Source: Spiroplasma mirum ATCC 29335
Lineage (GTDB): Bacteria; Bacillota_I; Bacilli_A; Mycoplasmatales; Mycoplasmataceae
Direction of reading: 5' to 3'
Length of the DNA stretch: 64,000 nucleotides
NCBI RefSeq assembly: GCF_000565195.1
Contig: NZ_CP006720.1
Location: 682,001-746,000, forward strand
Below the pieces are notes generated by a model that saw only the letters and a list, made by a program, of their open reading frames with translations, had not been told where the DNA came from and made no database searches. Shown piece by piece: positions 10,215 to 21,552 of this stretch; the stretch's first letter is position 1; every line of letters begins with the position of its first letter. A program made the position numbers and the translations under genes.

Positions 10215-11252
10215 TTAATTAAAACCTTTAAACTGGTCTAAAAATCGTAAGTCATTAGTATAAAAGCGGCGAATATCATCAACCCCATATTTTAACATTG
10301 CAATCCGTTCAATCCCAATTCCAAATGCAAATCCAGTTAAATCTTTTGATTGTCCACATGCTTCAAATACGAGCGGGTTAATCATCCCGGCTCCTAAAAT
10401 TTCAATTCACCCGGTAAATTTACACAAGTTACATCCTACGCCCCCACAACAAATACAAGTCACATCAACTTCTACTGATGGTTCGGTGAAGGGAAAGTAA
10501 CTTGGACGCATTCGAATTTGGGTTTTATCACCAAACATTCGTTGACAAAAGTATTGTAAGGTTCATTTTAAGTTTGCAAAACTAACATTCGGGGCCACTA
10601 AAAATCCGTCAATTTGCATAAACTGGTGGGAATGTGTGGCATCATCATCATCGCGGCGATAAGTATTTCCGGCGGAAATTATTGCTAACACTTGGTCTTG
10701 GGAAGTCATCCCACTAATTGCACGAGCGGTAACATTTGTACAGTGGGTTCTTAATAAAATACTATCACTAATGTAAAAAGTGTCTTGCATATCACGGGCG
10801 GGATGGGAAACCGGTAAATTTAACTGTTGAAAATTATATTCATCACTTTCTACTTCTGGTCCAAATACTGTGTCATAACCTAACTCTTGAAATATTTGGG
10901 AAATTTCATCAATAATGATATTAAGCGGATGTTTATTTGCAAACTTTAATTGATATTCTCGTAATGTTAAATCAATTTTTTCATTTTCTAACTTATTATT
11001 TAAATAAACTAGTTCTAATTCTTGCTTTTTGGTTTGTCATAAGGTGGTTAGTTCACTTTTTGCTTTATTAGCTAATGCCCCCATTGCCACGCGTTTTTCA
11101 TGTTTTAAATCTTTTAAACCCCGTAGTAAATCATTAATTGTTGATTTTTTCCCTAAATATTTAATTTGCATGTTGTTTAATTCTTCTAAACTACTTGATG
11201 TGTTAATTTCCTTGATTGCATTTGCAATTAATTCTTGTAATTCTTTTTCCAT
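10215..11252 (-). CDS. pheS: Phenylalanyl-tRNA synthetase alpha subunit
   Basis: Catalytic subunit, 345 residues. The N-terminal coiled coil starts [17 protein letters not shown]. Class II motif 2 and neighbouring signatures are visible as [19 protein letters not shown] (near residue 155), and the C-terminal motif 3 as [19 protein letters not shown] (near residue 315). ATG 11252 has AAAGGAG upstream. First gene of pheST; controlled by the T-box leader directly upstream. Confidence 0.97.
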
Positions 11253-11281
11253 TGTCTAACTCCTTTTTGTGTTGATAAGAA

Positions 11282-11510
11282 AACTCCTTATTTAATATCA
11301 AAAGATATCAAATAAGGAGTGAATATATCACGGTACCATCCTTGTTCAGATTAAAGTAATCTCTTAATTAGTTAACGAATTATGAAATAATCCGGCTGGG
11401 ATTAGCAGCTCTCATTAGGTGAATTCATTAATCCCTCATAAACTATTTCTCACCAATTATAGTCTCGCTGGATATCAGTTAAATTAATTACTACTCCTAA
11501 ATCATTGATT
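11282..11510 (-). promoter_or_regulatory. T-box riboswitch leader of pheST
   Basis: Transcription-attenuation leader that senses uncharged tRNA-Phe. The conserved T-box core reads ACAAGGATGGTACCG on the minus strand (11345-11331). Directly after it comes a strong intrinsic terminator, CTCCTTATTTGATATC paired with GATATTAAATAAGGAG, at 11283-11320, which competes with the antiterminator. A TTC triplet in the Stem I region (about 11420) is a candidate Phe specifier. A TATAAT at 11544-11539 is a plausible -10. Specifier assignment is tentative. Confidence 0.88.
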
Positions 11511-11551
11511 TAAAATATTAAATTTTATTTATATAAGTATTATAACCTATT

Positions 11552-12770
11552 TTATTCAGTTAGTTCATTAAGTTTACGTTTTTTAACTAAATACATTGAT
11601 AGCATTCATGACAAGACAAGAACAACGCCAATAATAACCCCGGCTTTGAGTGGTGTTTGTCAATTAAGCGGAACATTTAGTACTACCATAAATTTTGTAA
11701 AGATAATATCAAGGGCAATTTTTCAAATTAAAAGTGTTAAGAAATAAGATAAAATAAAAGTCAGAATAATTCCTAAAACATAATTTCCAATTACAATAAA
11801 ATTGACTTGGCCGAGGCAATAACTTAGCGCTCGCATTGTTAAAATAATTTGACTTGCTTCATCAATAAACGAAGAGGTTACAACTGCTAAAATAATGAAA
11901 ATAATTGCTCCGTTTAAAATTTGCATTATTAACAAGGAATTATTAACTAATTTTAAAGCGGCTTTGGCGATTGCTTGCTGTAAGGTAATTGTTGAAATGC
12001 TATTTGGGTTTAATAACAAGGCCGCGTTGTTATCATCATTATTCACTAATTTTTTTAAGATATCCAATAAACTACTATTTAAATCACTATTAAAGAAATT
12101 TAACGCTAAATTTTGAAGCTGGAATTTAACATTTGTTTTTCCTTTAATAACATTATCAATATTAATGTTGGGATCAATTAACTACTCTTTGGAAATGATA
12201 CTATTTATAGAAGACTGGTAATGGTTGGTTATTATTATCCACATACAAGTTTTTTAAATTATCATAATTAATAAAAACATTATTTTTTAAATTATCGTTT
12301 TTAATAATTCCTTTAATAGTAATCGGAATATTAAATTTACTTAAACGATTATTAATAGTTAAATTAAAATAATCATTAACTTGTAAATGGGCTAACTTAG
12401 CAAAACGATAAGAAATAATGTCAGGAATTTTACCATTTATTAAATTAGTAGTAAAAATATCATTAACCTGATTAGTTCGAATTTTATCAAAACGATAAAA
12501 TTGATCCCAATTCTGACTTGGTAATCACACTAAACTAATATCATTCAGAACAACATTCTCCTGGGCACTAGAACTAACTTTTAGATTTAGATATGGTAAC
12601 CCAGTCTGGGGATTGTAATAAACTTGGTTAAAAGCAAGGAGAGTGTGGGTAGTTTGCAAATCTAAAATATTTGGTAACTGTTCTAAACTCTTAATTCAAC
12701 TAGGAATCGGAATTGTCTGGCCCAGACACTGACAGCTAAGGATAAATACTGAACTAAATCCGCCAAATAA
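11552..12770 (-). pseudogene. FtsX/MacB-type ABC permease fragment, decayed
   Basis: The 3' part codes for a C-terminal permease domain with four hydrophobic segments (LIMQILNGAIIFIILAVVTS, then the stretch around 11740-11800, then VIIGVVLVLSWMLSMYLV) and ends in a Lys/Arg-rich tail at TAA 11552. Upstream in another frame lies an extracytoplasmic-like region (VSSSAQENVVLNDISLVWLP, IKGIIKNDNLKNNVFINYDN). In-frame TAG stops near 12185-12205 and a shift separate the pieces. The 5' end cannot be found because it merges with a different remnant near 12770. Looks like the tail of the large FtsX-like permeases common in mollicutes. Confidence 0.6.
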
Positions 12771-12789
12771 ATTGCTTTATAACCAGGAT

Positions 12790-13123
12790 GATAACTAGCA
12801 ATTTGAGCTAAGGCAACAGCACAATAACTTGGCAGTTTTTTTATGTGCAAAAGTAGTTTCATCATAACAAAAATAAACATTAATTTCTTTTGTTGTGGGA
12901 TCAAAGGTTGCTAATAAATAAGCTAAGGTTAAGCCATCACCCCCATTATTCCCAAAATTACTAAAAATTAAAAAATTTTGGTGCGTAAAATTAAGATTAT
13001 TAAATAACCCGCGAGCACTGCGTGTCATTAGTTCTTTAGCTTGATAATTTTTAAAGTTTTCATGAAATATGCATCAAGTTGATAAGTCATTTTACTAGTA
13101 CCCAAGTATTTGATTGTCATCAT
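12790..13123 (-). pseudogene. NAD(P)HX epimerase (YjeF N-terminal domain) remnant
   Basis: The hallmark GNNGGDGLTLAYLLATFDP, the NAD(P)H-hydrate epimerase nucleotide loop, is clear near 12930. It is preceded by ELMTRSARGLFNNLNF, matching the helix before that loop. The start (ATG 13123 or 13120, MTIKYLGTSKMTYQLDAYFM) is in a different frame, and after AHKKTAK the frame is lost again. The C-terminal half of the domain, including the usual catalytic Asp region, is missing and permease-like sequence follows. A non-functional fragment of a metabolite-repair enzyme. Confidence 0.65.
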
Positions 13124-13171
13124 CCTTACTATGTGTCAATAATATTTTACTATCAGAAAATAAAAAAAGTT

Positions 13172-13858
13172 TTAAATTCCTTGTTTTTTTAAAACTTCAA
13201 TTTTTTCACGATAATTTGGTAAGTATTTTTTTACATAATGTCAAAATGATTTTGAATGATTGTGGTGGACAAGATGACTTAGCTCATGAACCACAACATA
13301 TTCAATAACACTTGGATCAAAATGAATTAATTTAATATTTAGCACAATTTTGCCGGTTTGTGGATAACAAACTCCTCATTTTCTCGTCATTGATTTAATG
13401 TTCAGGTTCTTATATTCTAACTGCATAATTTTAGCTCACTTATTAACTAATTGCTCAAATTTATAAGTAAACTTCTGACGTAAAAAATTATGGAGTTTTT
13501 TTAAGTTTTCTTCATAACTCCCATAATCTTTCATTATAAATAATTCTTTATTAATAATTTTGGTATGAATATTTTTGGTCGTTAATTGAAGTGGGTATTT
13601 GTTATTAAAAACAATTACATAACCTAGATGGTTAACAGGCGCAAAGGCAACTTTCCGATAAATATCATGATAATCCATAATCGTAAGAATTTTTTTAATA
13701 TTGCGATAAATTAATCCTTCAATTTCTCAGTCATTCGCGTGACTCGGCGCTGAAATTTTAATCTTGCCATTATTAACATTTAACACAATATTCTTTTGTT
13801 TTTTAATGGTTAATTCATATTTAATTAATTTTCCTTGGTAAGATAATGTTTTTGTCAT
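13172..13858 (-). CDS. YgjP-family zinc metallopeptidase (M48-like)
   Basis: 228 residues. The C-terminal half carries the zinc motif VVHELSHLVHHNHSKSFW (near residue 180), an HExxH helix plus the third histidine typical of YgjP/DUF45 (WLM-like) proteins. The N-terminal half is a beta-rich domain (YELTIKKQKNIVLNVNNGKI), also typical. No signal peptide, so cytoplasmic. Family members are little characterised; protein quality control is a common guess. ATG 13858 has no strong ribosome site. TGA-Trp codons fall inside, including next to SFW. Confidence 0.9.
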
Positions 13859-13931
13859 TGTTATAATTTACCTTCAAATTATCAAGCGCTCAAAGAAAAA
13901 CCGCAAAGCTTAACAAGGTGGTTTTGATTGT

Positions 13932-15230
13932 TTAATTATTGTGCTCGTCATTGTTATTGTGGGGTGGATAGTTATTAACCAGCGGGTTTTGGTTATTAAA
14001 CTCATTATGTTGCGGTTTTTTTACTGTAATATCTTCACGATATTTTTTCCCCGCTTTTCAGATTTTATCAATATCTCCTAAAAATACTTTCCCATCATAA
14101 GAATGATCAACCTTGGCATTTGGATTCGAACGACCACCAACAGTCCCTTTGATATAAGGACCCCCAATTTTTTGTTCAAGTGTTCTCGTATCAATATGGG
14201 CACTTTGTTTTGATTTAGGAATAAATAACGAAGTTTTGGTTTGCACTTTATTAACTTGGTTCGGAGATTGGTAATGATATGATTCATGGTGTTTAATAAC
14301 ATCACCTTTTTGAACTAACTCAGCGAGGTTAGCGATGTCAACTCCTTTTGATGATTCATCCAAAACTTCCCCATCACGTAGGGTACGCAAATATTGTCCT
14401 TCAGAGCCCACCCGAATTTCTTTTTTTGTTTCATTTTTTCTTGTGGCACTAACTCAGCGACTATTATTAATACTATTTTCATTAGCAATTTTTTGGGCGC
14501 TTGCCATGCGTTGTTTTAATTGGGCCATTTTTAATTTTAAATCATTATTAACGCTTGGCGCTTGATTAACTGGGGGAAGCGCACTAGGTTTAATTTCATT
14601 TGCTTGGACAAATTGTTTTTGGGGAACTGTCCCGCCAGCTCCAATCCGTCCGGCAGCTAGGTTAATAGCACGTTGACGGTTACAATCATCTTCAGATAAT
14701 TGTGAATTTTTCATTACCGCAAGACTATATTTTAAACCAATAATGGCCCCAATTGTTAATAAGAATGGACCAATTAAAAGTAAGATTTCTAGTGGTTGAA
14801 ATTTTAAACCATAACGATATTTTTCGCCAATTGTAGTTGGTGTTACTGTGGCTAAATAAATTGCCACAATTGTTAAGGCTAATGAAGCAAGTCCAACAAC
14901 AAACGCTAAAAAGTAACCAAAAATTTTAAAACTATTATTTTGGGGAATTAGCACTGGAATTAAGTATAATAAGGAAATTCCAAAAGTAATTGCAATTAAA
15001 ACTTCTCCAACAGCGGTTTGATTGGCAATCATTTTTGCGACAGCACTACTGTTATCTCCCTCAATAGCGCGTACAACACTCACAAGATCGTCAAAAATTA
15101 TTTTTCCCGGAACTTTAATCCCTTGGGCGGTGGCATCTTTGGCAATAATAATTACCACCCCAAAAATTATTGTTGATAAAATCGCCCCAATAATAATTAA
15201 AATTCTTGATGATATTTTTAAACTCTGCAT
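13932..15230 (-). CDS. Unrecognised membrane protein with long cytoplasmic tail
   Basis: 432 residues, no family recognised. Four hydrophobic segments lie in the first half (about residues 10-30, 75-95, 105-135 and 150-172), with an outside loop rich in Asp and Ser between the first two. The C-terminal 240 residues are polar: a Lys/Gln/Ala-rich helix (LKLKMAQLKQRMASAQKIA), a Ser/Gln-rich linker, then GGRSNPNAKVDHSYDGK and an Asn-rich end (NNYPPHNNNDEHNN). TGA-Trp at 14454 and 14058. Intact among decayed neighbours, which suggests selection. A role in the cytoskeleton or cell surface is possible but unsupported. Confidence 0.75.
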
Positions 15231-15392
15231 ATTTACTCACCCATATTTCTTTATATATTGTCTTACATATAACCATCACTATACTATTTTATTTTACATT
15301 ATTTTTAGCAAAAAGGAATTAGTTTAAAAAAATTATTTACTTTTCGAAGTTATTTAGGATATGTGAACAAATAACTAGAAAACTAAGAAAAG

Positions 15393-15423
15393 AAAACCCC
15401 TATTTACTTCTTATAGGGGTTAA
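15393..15423 (-). terminator. Intrinsic terminator after lipoprotein fragment
   Basis: Minus strand AACCCCTAT and AATAGGGGTT arms around a short loop, then a pyrimidine run TTTTCTTTTC. Lies 30 bp after the stop at 15455. Confidence 0.75.
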
Positions 15424-15454
15424 TAAAACTTAAATTAAAAATTAACAAATAATC

Positions 15455-15925
15455 TTAATTCAATGTTAAGTTTTCTAATAATAAATCAAATGTTCCCGGT
15501 GCTTGAGTTGAAGTTATTGCTAAGTAAAATAATTTATCTTGCACAATTGTGTCATCACTATATTTATCCCCAGGAATATATGTTCCTTCTGATTCGGGAG
15601 TTGCGATTTCAAGTTGATCAATACTAATTTCACTAATACTTGTTGATAATGTTTTATTAATATTAATTGCGGCAGTTTTATATGTAGAATCTACATTAAA
15701 CATGTCTTTTAATTGTCAAGCATAGTAATAAAATCCATGATTAGGTAATGCAATTGCTGATTGTGGTGTTGAATCTTGGTGTTCAATACTTTGTGATTTT
15801 GTATAATTAATTGTATAATTTAGTCTTAATGCTAATAAATTTTTAACAACTTGTTTTAGTTTTTTATTTTCTATTGCATTAATTATTTGCTGGTTACCAA
15901 AAACTTTTATCTTAACTGTCCTTGC
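15455..15925 (-). pseudogene. C-terminal fragment of a Spiroplasma surface lipoprotein
   Basis: An open frame of about 156 codons with no plausible start codon after the upstream TAA at 15926. It reads KIKVFGNQQIINAIENKK near the beginning, recalling KIKLFVNSDIFNQIKSNV in the neighbouring lipoprotein at 16124-17664, then Ser/Thr-rich sequence and ends FDLLLENLTLN. The N-terminal signal and lipobox are missing. Probably a truncated paralog of the two lipoprotein genes upstream. Confidence 0.6.
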
Positions 15926-16073
15926 TTAGTTTAACCTTATCAAAAATTTTCTATTTTCATTATACATCTTTTGCTAAATATTTAAGGAAAATATTAAAAA
16001 AATAACATATTTTTGATTAATTTTATAAAAAGAAAAAAATTAAGGTTAAATAATATAAGTTAATTTTACTAAT

Positions 16074-16109
16074 AAAAAAGTTATTTTAATTAATTAAAAT
16101 AACTTTTTT
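16074..16109 (-). terminator. Perfectly symmetric terminator after lipoprotein gene
   Basis: AAAAAAGTTATTTTAATT and its exact complement, ending in T6. The hairpin is symmetric so it could work on both strands; it lies 15 bp after the TAA at 16124. Confidence 0.8.
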
Positions 16110-16123
16110 CTCTATTAAAATTT

Positions 16124-17664
16124 TTATTGTTTTACTATGTAAAAGTTAGATTCTTGATATTTGCTTCCAAATGGAATATAACTAAAATAAGGGCCATAAA
16201 TACTTCTACCATATATAAATTTAACTTCTCAATTTATTTTATTATTTTGATCATCATTAAATAATATGGTTGAATCATCTATAAGTTTTGATTTTGAGAC
16301 ATTTTTAAAACTATTTTCTAATCAAAAATAATTTGTATCAATTGAAGCATTATTTCTAAAATTGCTACTTAAAATATCTAAAATTTTACTTTTAGATGTA
16401 ACATTACTTTTAATTTGGTTAAAAATATCACTATTTACAAAAAGTTTTATCTTATCTCCGTCTTTTATAGCATTAAAAAATTTGAAAAACTGGTAAATTA
16501 AATTCCCAAAATTATTAATTTTATTTTTTAAAGCTTCTTTTGTTAAATAAACATTAATTTGTTCATTTGCAAAACTATTGCTAATTAAAGGAATTCCTCA
16601 AATTTTAAAATAGCATAAATTAAAACTAGAGGAATTTAATAAAATTTTATCATCTCATTCTTCTCTTAAGTACTGTTTATTAAATTCATTGGCATTATCT
16701 TTTAAATTATTATTACTAAATAATCAGTTTAAATCTTGGTCACTAATATTGTCCCTATAAACTGAATAGTCATAATATAATTTTCATCCCTCGCGAGAAG
16801 TCACAGAATGTAATAATTCTTCATTATCATTAATTTGATAATTAACTTCATTTTTATTTATATTATTATCTAAAAAATTTAAAAACTCATATTTTATATA
16901 CTTACTAATTTCTCTTACAACATTATTACTGAATAAAAAATTATTGTTTTCATATAATTTTTTATTTAATGAATTATTTTGCTGATCATCTATTATAATT
17001 TCATTATTTTTTTCGCTATTAAATTTTTTTATTTCTTCTAAAATTTTTGAAGCATATTTATTTACTAAACCCTTAATATATTCTTTATGATTAGTAAAGA
17101 TAAATTCACCAATTAAATTTATTTTGGTTTTGTGTTCTTTATAATTTAGTTCTATTTCAAACTTATAACTTAGATTAATTGTTTTAATATTTGATATATC
17201 AAATTGGGTAGTCTTATTAAGATTGAAAACTTCTGGATTAATATAATTTCCGATAATTTCAACCGAATTTTTGACAATTTCAGTGGGTGGTTTAATATTA
17301 CTACTAATATAAAAATTAGAATATTCATTCATAAGTTCTCTATTTTGAGATTTTTGTCAATTATTAATAATATAATCCATAATATTTTTTCAGTACCATT
17401 TTCTATTTTAATATTATCATTTTCTTCAGTAATTTGTGAAAATAATTGACTATTTTCTAGTTTAATAATGCCTTCACTATTTACTTTTTCATAAAATGAA
17501 TTTTGTACTTTATTTTTTATATTATTTAAAGTTTCTATATCTTTTATTTTTTCTAATTCTTTCTTATTTGTTGTTTCTTTCTTTAGAGTTTTACACGCAT
17601 TTATATTACTTACTATTGATGTTGTTAAAGTAAATATTCCTAATAAACTCATTAATTTTTTCAC
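16124..17664 (-). pseudogene. Surface lipoprotein, one frameshift
   Basis: Starts at GTG 17664 behind a strong GGGAGG site. N-terminus MKKLMSLLGIFTLTTSIV followed by a lipobox-like NINAC gives a lipid-anchored surface protein of about 513 residues. The frame shifts by one base at an A6 run near 17385: before it ends ENGTEKI, after it resumes KNIMDYIINNWQKSQNREL and stays open through many TGA-Trp codons to TAA 16124. One extra A would restore the gene. The mature protein is Asn/Lys/Ile-rich, with the C-terminal KINWEVKFIYGRSIYGPYF similar to the end of the next paralog. Function unknown. Confidence 0.75.
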
Positions 17665-17916
17665 TTTTTCTATAACCTCCCATTATCAATTATTAAAATA
17701 ATTGATAATAAAATTATATAAATTTAAAATTATATAAGTAATTTTTTATTAAAAAAATTTATAAAATTACAAAAAAATTGATAAATTTAGAAAAATATAA
17801 TTTTTGAATTCAGAATATATAAATTAAAATAAAGTTTACTAATCTTAATTAATGTTTATTTCCTCCAAAAAATTCCTTTAACTATTTCTAAAAATTATGA
17901 ATAAAAAGTTAAACAA

Positions 17917-17948
17917 AAAAACTCTTTTTGCTATATAAAAAGAGTTTT
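17917..17948 (-). terminator. Intrinsic terminator in lipoprotein gap
   Basis: AAAACTCTTTTT and AAAAAGAGTTTT arms around GCTATAT, with T-runs on both sides. It serves the lipoprotein at 18020-19549. The whole 355-bp gap from 17665 to 18019 is otherwise AT-rich with the promoter and GGGAGG of the next lipoprotein at its left end. Confidence 0.75.
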
Positions 17949-18019
17949 AAAATACAAAATTTTTATTTTTAAAGTAAATTTTATTTGGTAACTTTAAAAA
18001 ATTTAATTTTTAAATGTTA

Positions 18020-19549
18020 TTATACTAAATCATCTTTAATTATCAAATAAAAGTTTCAAGAAGTTAAAGGTGTATAGCAAATTGAATTATTGATGCTTTT
18101 GCCACCATACATTAAATCAAAATTTCATGTTATTCTTTTTGGAAGTTTAATAGTGTGATCATCGACTATTGTTCAAGTATGATTTTGCTTAGTTTCATCC
18201 CCTAAAGTAAACATATCAATATCTTCTAATTTTGCAATATCTTCTTGATTAATAAAATTATTAGTAATATCTATTAATGCATCATTATATTTTTCATTTT
18301 TAATTTGATCAAATAAACTTTTACTCAATGATCACTTTCTGACTCAATATGGTAATTTTTTATAAATAAAGTAATAATTGTTGCAAAATTAAATAGCTTT
18401 TTATTTAATCCATCTTAGGGGTTTGTCTCCATTTGAAACAATTTTCGATAACTGTAATCCTGCGATACTAATTTTTGCTAAATTAACATTAAAACTAGCT
18501 AGTTGTAATTCATCGCTACTAATTTCAAACACTTTTAAGATTTGTTTATAGAATGGTAAAAATTTTTCCGGCGTAATTTGATCTGATTGAAATCCCTTTC
18601 CTGTTCAGTGATTAGAAAAATATTTAGAATCGGCAATTAAAATTCCATTTGTTGTTTGATCAATTGCAGAAGATAATAATGTTAAAATTGATTTATCATC
18701 ATTTCAAGTTACTTGTTGCATTATATCAGTTAATTCTGAATCATTATTTAAAAAACTAATCAACACTCAGCTTGGACGATATTATCTAAATTAATATGAG
18801 AAGTTGTATAATTAATATCAAAATTATCATATAATTTTTGGTAGGCAAGTTTTTTATAAATTATAATATATTCACCACTAAAATAGTTAATAATATATAT
18901 CACCTGATAATTTAGTCATTGTTTCAGTTTGAAATTGATTAATTTTTTGAGGATCATTGGAAATAATAAAATTAAAGGTAAAATTATTAGATGATGATAT
19001 TTTCTTATACTCTATATTATAATGAATATTAAATTGGTAAGAAACAGCTTTTAAACCATCAATCCCGACACCCGGATTTAAATTATGTAAATCTTCTAAA
19101 TTAATAAAATTTAGGGTACTAATATTTTTCTCCATGTTTCAAGTTAAGGGATAACTGTTAACATATACGTTGGAGTATTCTTGAGCAATTTTAATATTAA
19201 TTTGGTCTAAATAGTTTTTAAAAATAGTATTAATATTATTAATCCCCTGATTAAAATTACTATCAGCAATATCAATAACCGCAGTTGGTTCTTGTTTATT
19301 AACATTATTGAAGAAATTAGCAAACACCTCTGAACCATATTGCGTAGTATCAACATATTGGTTAGAATTTAAAAAATCTAAAAAATATTTATTAGTTTTG
19401 TTAACAATATTATTTAAAACTTTGGCATCTTTGGTTGTCGTAGCACCTGGAGTAGCATTATTTGTTTTAGAACCGGTACAAGCAATTAGTGTCGTTATTG
19501 CTCCAACTGTTAAACTAATCGTACCTAAAATTATTAATAGCTTTTTCAT
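18020..19549 (-). pseudogene. Surface lipoprotein, multiple breaks
   Basis: ATG 19549 behind AGGAGAGG. Signal MKKLLIILGTISLTVGAITT and lipobox LIAC, then a Thr/Asn-rich linker. The frame is open through TGA-Trp at 19139 to a TAA at 18887, where it shifts; the next piece (FSGEYIIIYKKLAYQKLYDN onward) runs about 155 codons to TAA near 18410; a last piece ends TWNFDLMYGGKSINNSICY and TSWNFYLIIKDDLV. These C-terminal blocks resemble those of the lipoprotein at 16124-17664. At least one shift and two stops, so a true pseudogene. Confidence 0.7.
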
Positions 19550-19780
19550 ACTATCCTCTCCTTTAATAAGTTATTTTTAATTATGGGTAATTTTTTGATT
19601 TAAAAAATTAAAAGTAAACTTCGCAGTTGAAATTTTAGTGACCGGAATTTTATATTTAAGTGCAAAATTAGTGATATAAAATAGTGATAAGGGGGATGAA
19701 ATGATAAAAAATAACCGATTAGTGATTAGTATTTTTATCATGCCAATTAACTGCTTTATTAACTGTTAGGAACCGCGAAA

Positions 19781-20547
19781 TTAAAAGTCCAGACGTTTAC
19801 ATTCAATAAAGTAAGTGTTACTAAGGTTAAACTGTTTGAAATTACCAGTATAATATTGAGTACCATTCATCACCATTGTAAATTCATCAATATAGTCTTT
19901 AATTTCATTTAACAAGTGAGATAAAAAGAAGACTGTTTTACCCCGTAATGTTAATGCTTTTAAATATTTAATTATTTTTTCCCGGTTTTCAACATCTAAT
20001 CCCGCTTCAGGTTCATCTAAGATTAAAATTTCGGGATCATGGATAATTCCCTGAATAATCATCACCCGCTTTTTCATACCTGAAGAAAAAGAATTAACAT
20101 CTCTATGACGAGAATCTCAAATTTTTAGTGATTTCATTAAATATTCTAAACGATAGTATAAATACTTACCATTAACCCCATTCATTGGCTTTACCAAAGT
20201 TTTTTAAAAAACTCCAGGCACTAATATTTTCAGGAAAAGTAATATACTCGGGAACATATCCAATCTTTTCTTTAGCAGCAATGCTGCCAGCTTTTTTCCT
20301 TCAATAGTAATTTAATTGACCCTTTATAACCTTTTAACCCCCCAATAAGGGATTTAATTAGCACTGTTTTCCCACTCCCAGAAGCGCCCAAAATAGTATG
20401 TAATTTACCTTGGGTTACAACAAAATTAAAGGGTCCAATTTTATTCTTTCGAAATTTTCGAATAAAATTTTTTACTATAATTACTGGTTGGTCTCTAAGC
20501 ATAATGGCATTTGTCATTGGTAGTTTTAAATTATTTTGTTTCTCCAT
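19781..20547 (-). pseudogene. ABC transporter ATP-binding protein, decayed
   Basis: Start at 20547 (MEKQNNLKLPMTNAIML). Walker A is intact, HTILGASGSGKTVLIKSL. Then frames change at least twice between 20330 and 20080 (YVPEYITFPENISAWSFLKN, the Q-loop area, is in another frame). The signature appears as SFSSGMKKRVMIIQ, Walker B as EILILDEPEAGLD, and the H-loop as VFFLSHLLNEIKDY. All key residues survive but the frame does not. Partner of the permease remnant upstream. Confidence 0.8.
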
Positions 20548-20574
20548 AAAGTCACCCCCTCTTTGTAAACGACA

Positions 20575-21530
20575 TTATACTATATTTTTTCGTTGTAAAA
20601 TTATTATTGACATAATAATTAAAATTGCGGCTAAAATTAAGTAAATATTCCGTATTAAAATAATATTCAAATAAAACTGATAATTAAGATCAATTTTATT
20701 ATTGGTATTTATTGTTAAAGGAAAATCTTGATAATTCATTAACAAGTTTTTTTGACTGTCAAAATCAATATGGCTATTTTCTAACAAAGCAAAACTTACT
20801 GGTAAATAAGAAAGTGAACTTGTTCAAATTTGATTTCAATGTTCAATAACATTTAATTTTGAAATTAAACTATAATTCTATGATAATGCAAGATATTTTT
20901 TTAATCCAGCCTATTCTTGGGTCACATTTTTAAAATTTAAACTAATATTATTACTAATATTCATAATTAACGAATAAGGAATTCCTCCGATTAAAAACAA
21001 ACTACAAAAAATTACCACAATTATTAGGACTGCTTGAGAATTTAAAAATGTGGAAATAAAAATAATTCCACTGGATGCGAAGTAACTTAACATTAAAGAA
21101 TAAACTAATAATTTTAAAATTAAAGAATTATATAATTGGAAATAAACTTCATTTTTAGTAATTGCTTGGCTTAAAAACCAACTAAAAATGTGGCTAACAT
21201 ATTAATTACTAAAAAAATAAAAATCATTAGCCAAATTGATATATATTTAAGTAGAAAAATAGTAAAGCGAGAATATGGTTTTGATAAAATTAATAAGTAA
21301 GTACCGTTTGAAAATTCTTGACTAAATATTTTTGCTACAATTAATAAAATAAAGAGTAGCAAAAATATATTATTAAATATTAAAACTCCATACTGAAAAT
21401 TAACCATAAAGCTTTCAACATTAGCCGATGATAAGAATAACATTAATCCTATTCCAATAAATAATGCTATTGATAATCCTAATAATACTCAAATAATAAT
21501 TGAAGTATGAATTCTATACTGTCAAAATTA
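20575..21530 (-). pseudogene. ABC-2-type permease, decayed by nonsense changes
   Basis: Several hydrophobic segments in line with an ABC-2 permease (GLSIALFIGIGLMLFLSSAN, NNIFLLLFILLIVAKIFSQE, LMIFIFLVINMLATF, then IYLILAAILIIMSIIIL at the C-terminus). One shift near 21180 separates the first two parts. In the C-terminal half two in-frame TAG codons (near 20908 and 20878) interrupt otherwise good sequence: VTQE-stop-AGLKKYLALS-stop-NYSLISKLNVIEHW. No start codon is evident at the 5' end near 21530. Confidence 0.7.
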
Positions 21531-21552
21531 TTAATATTTTTTTACCTTTTGT

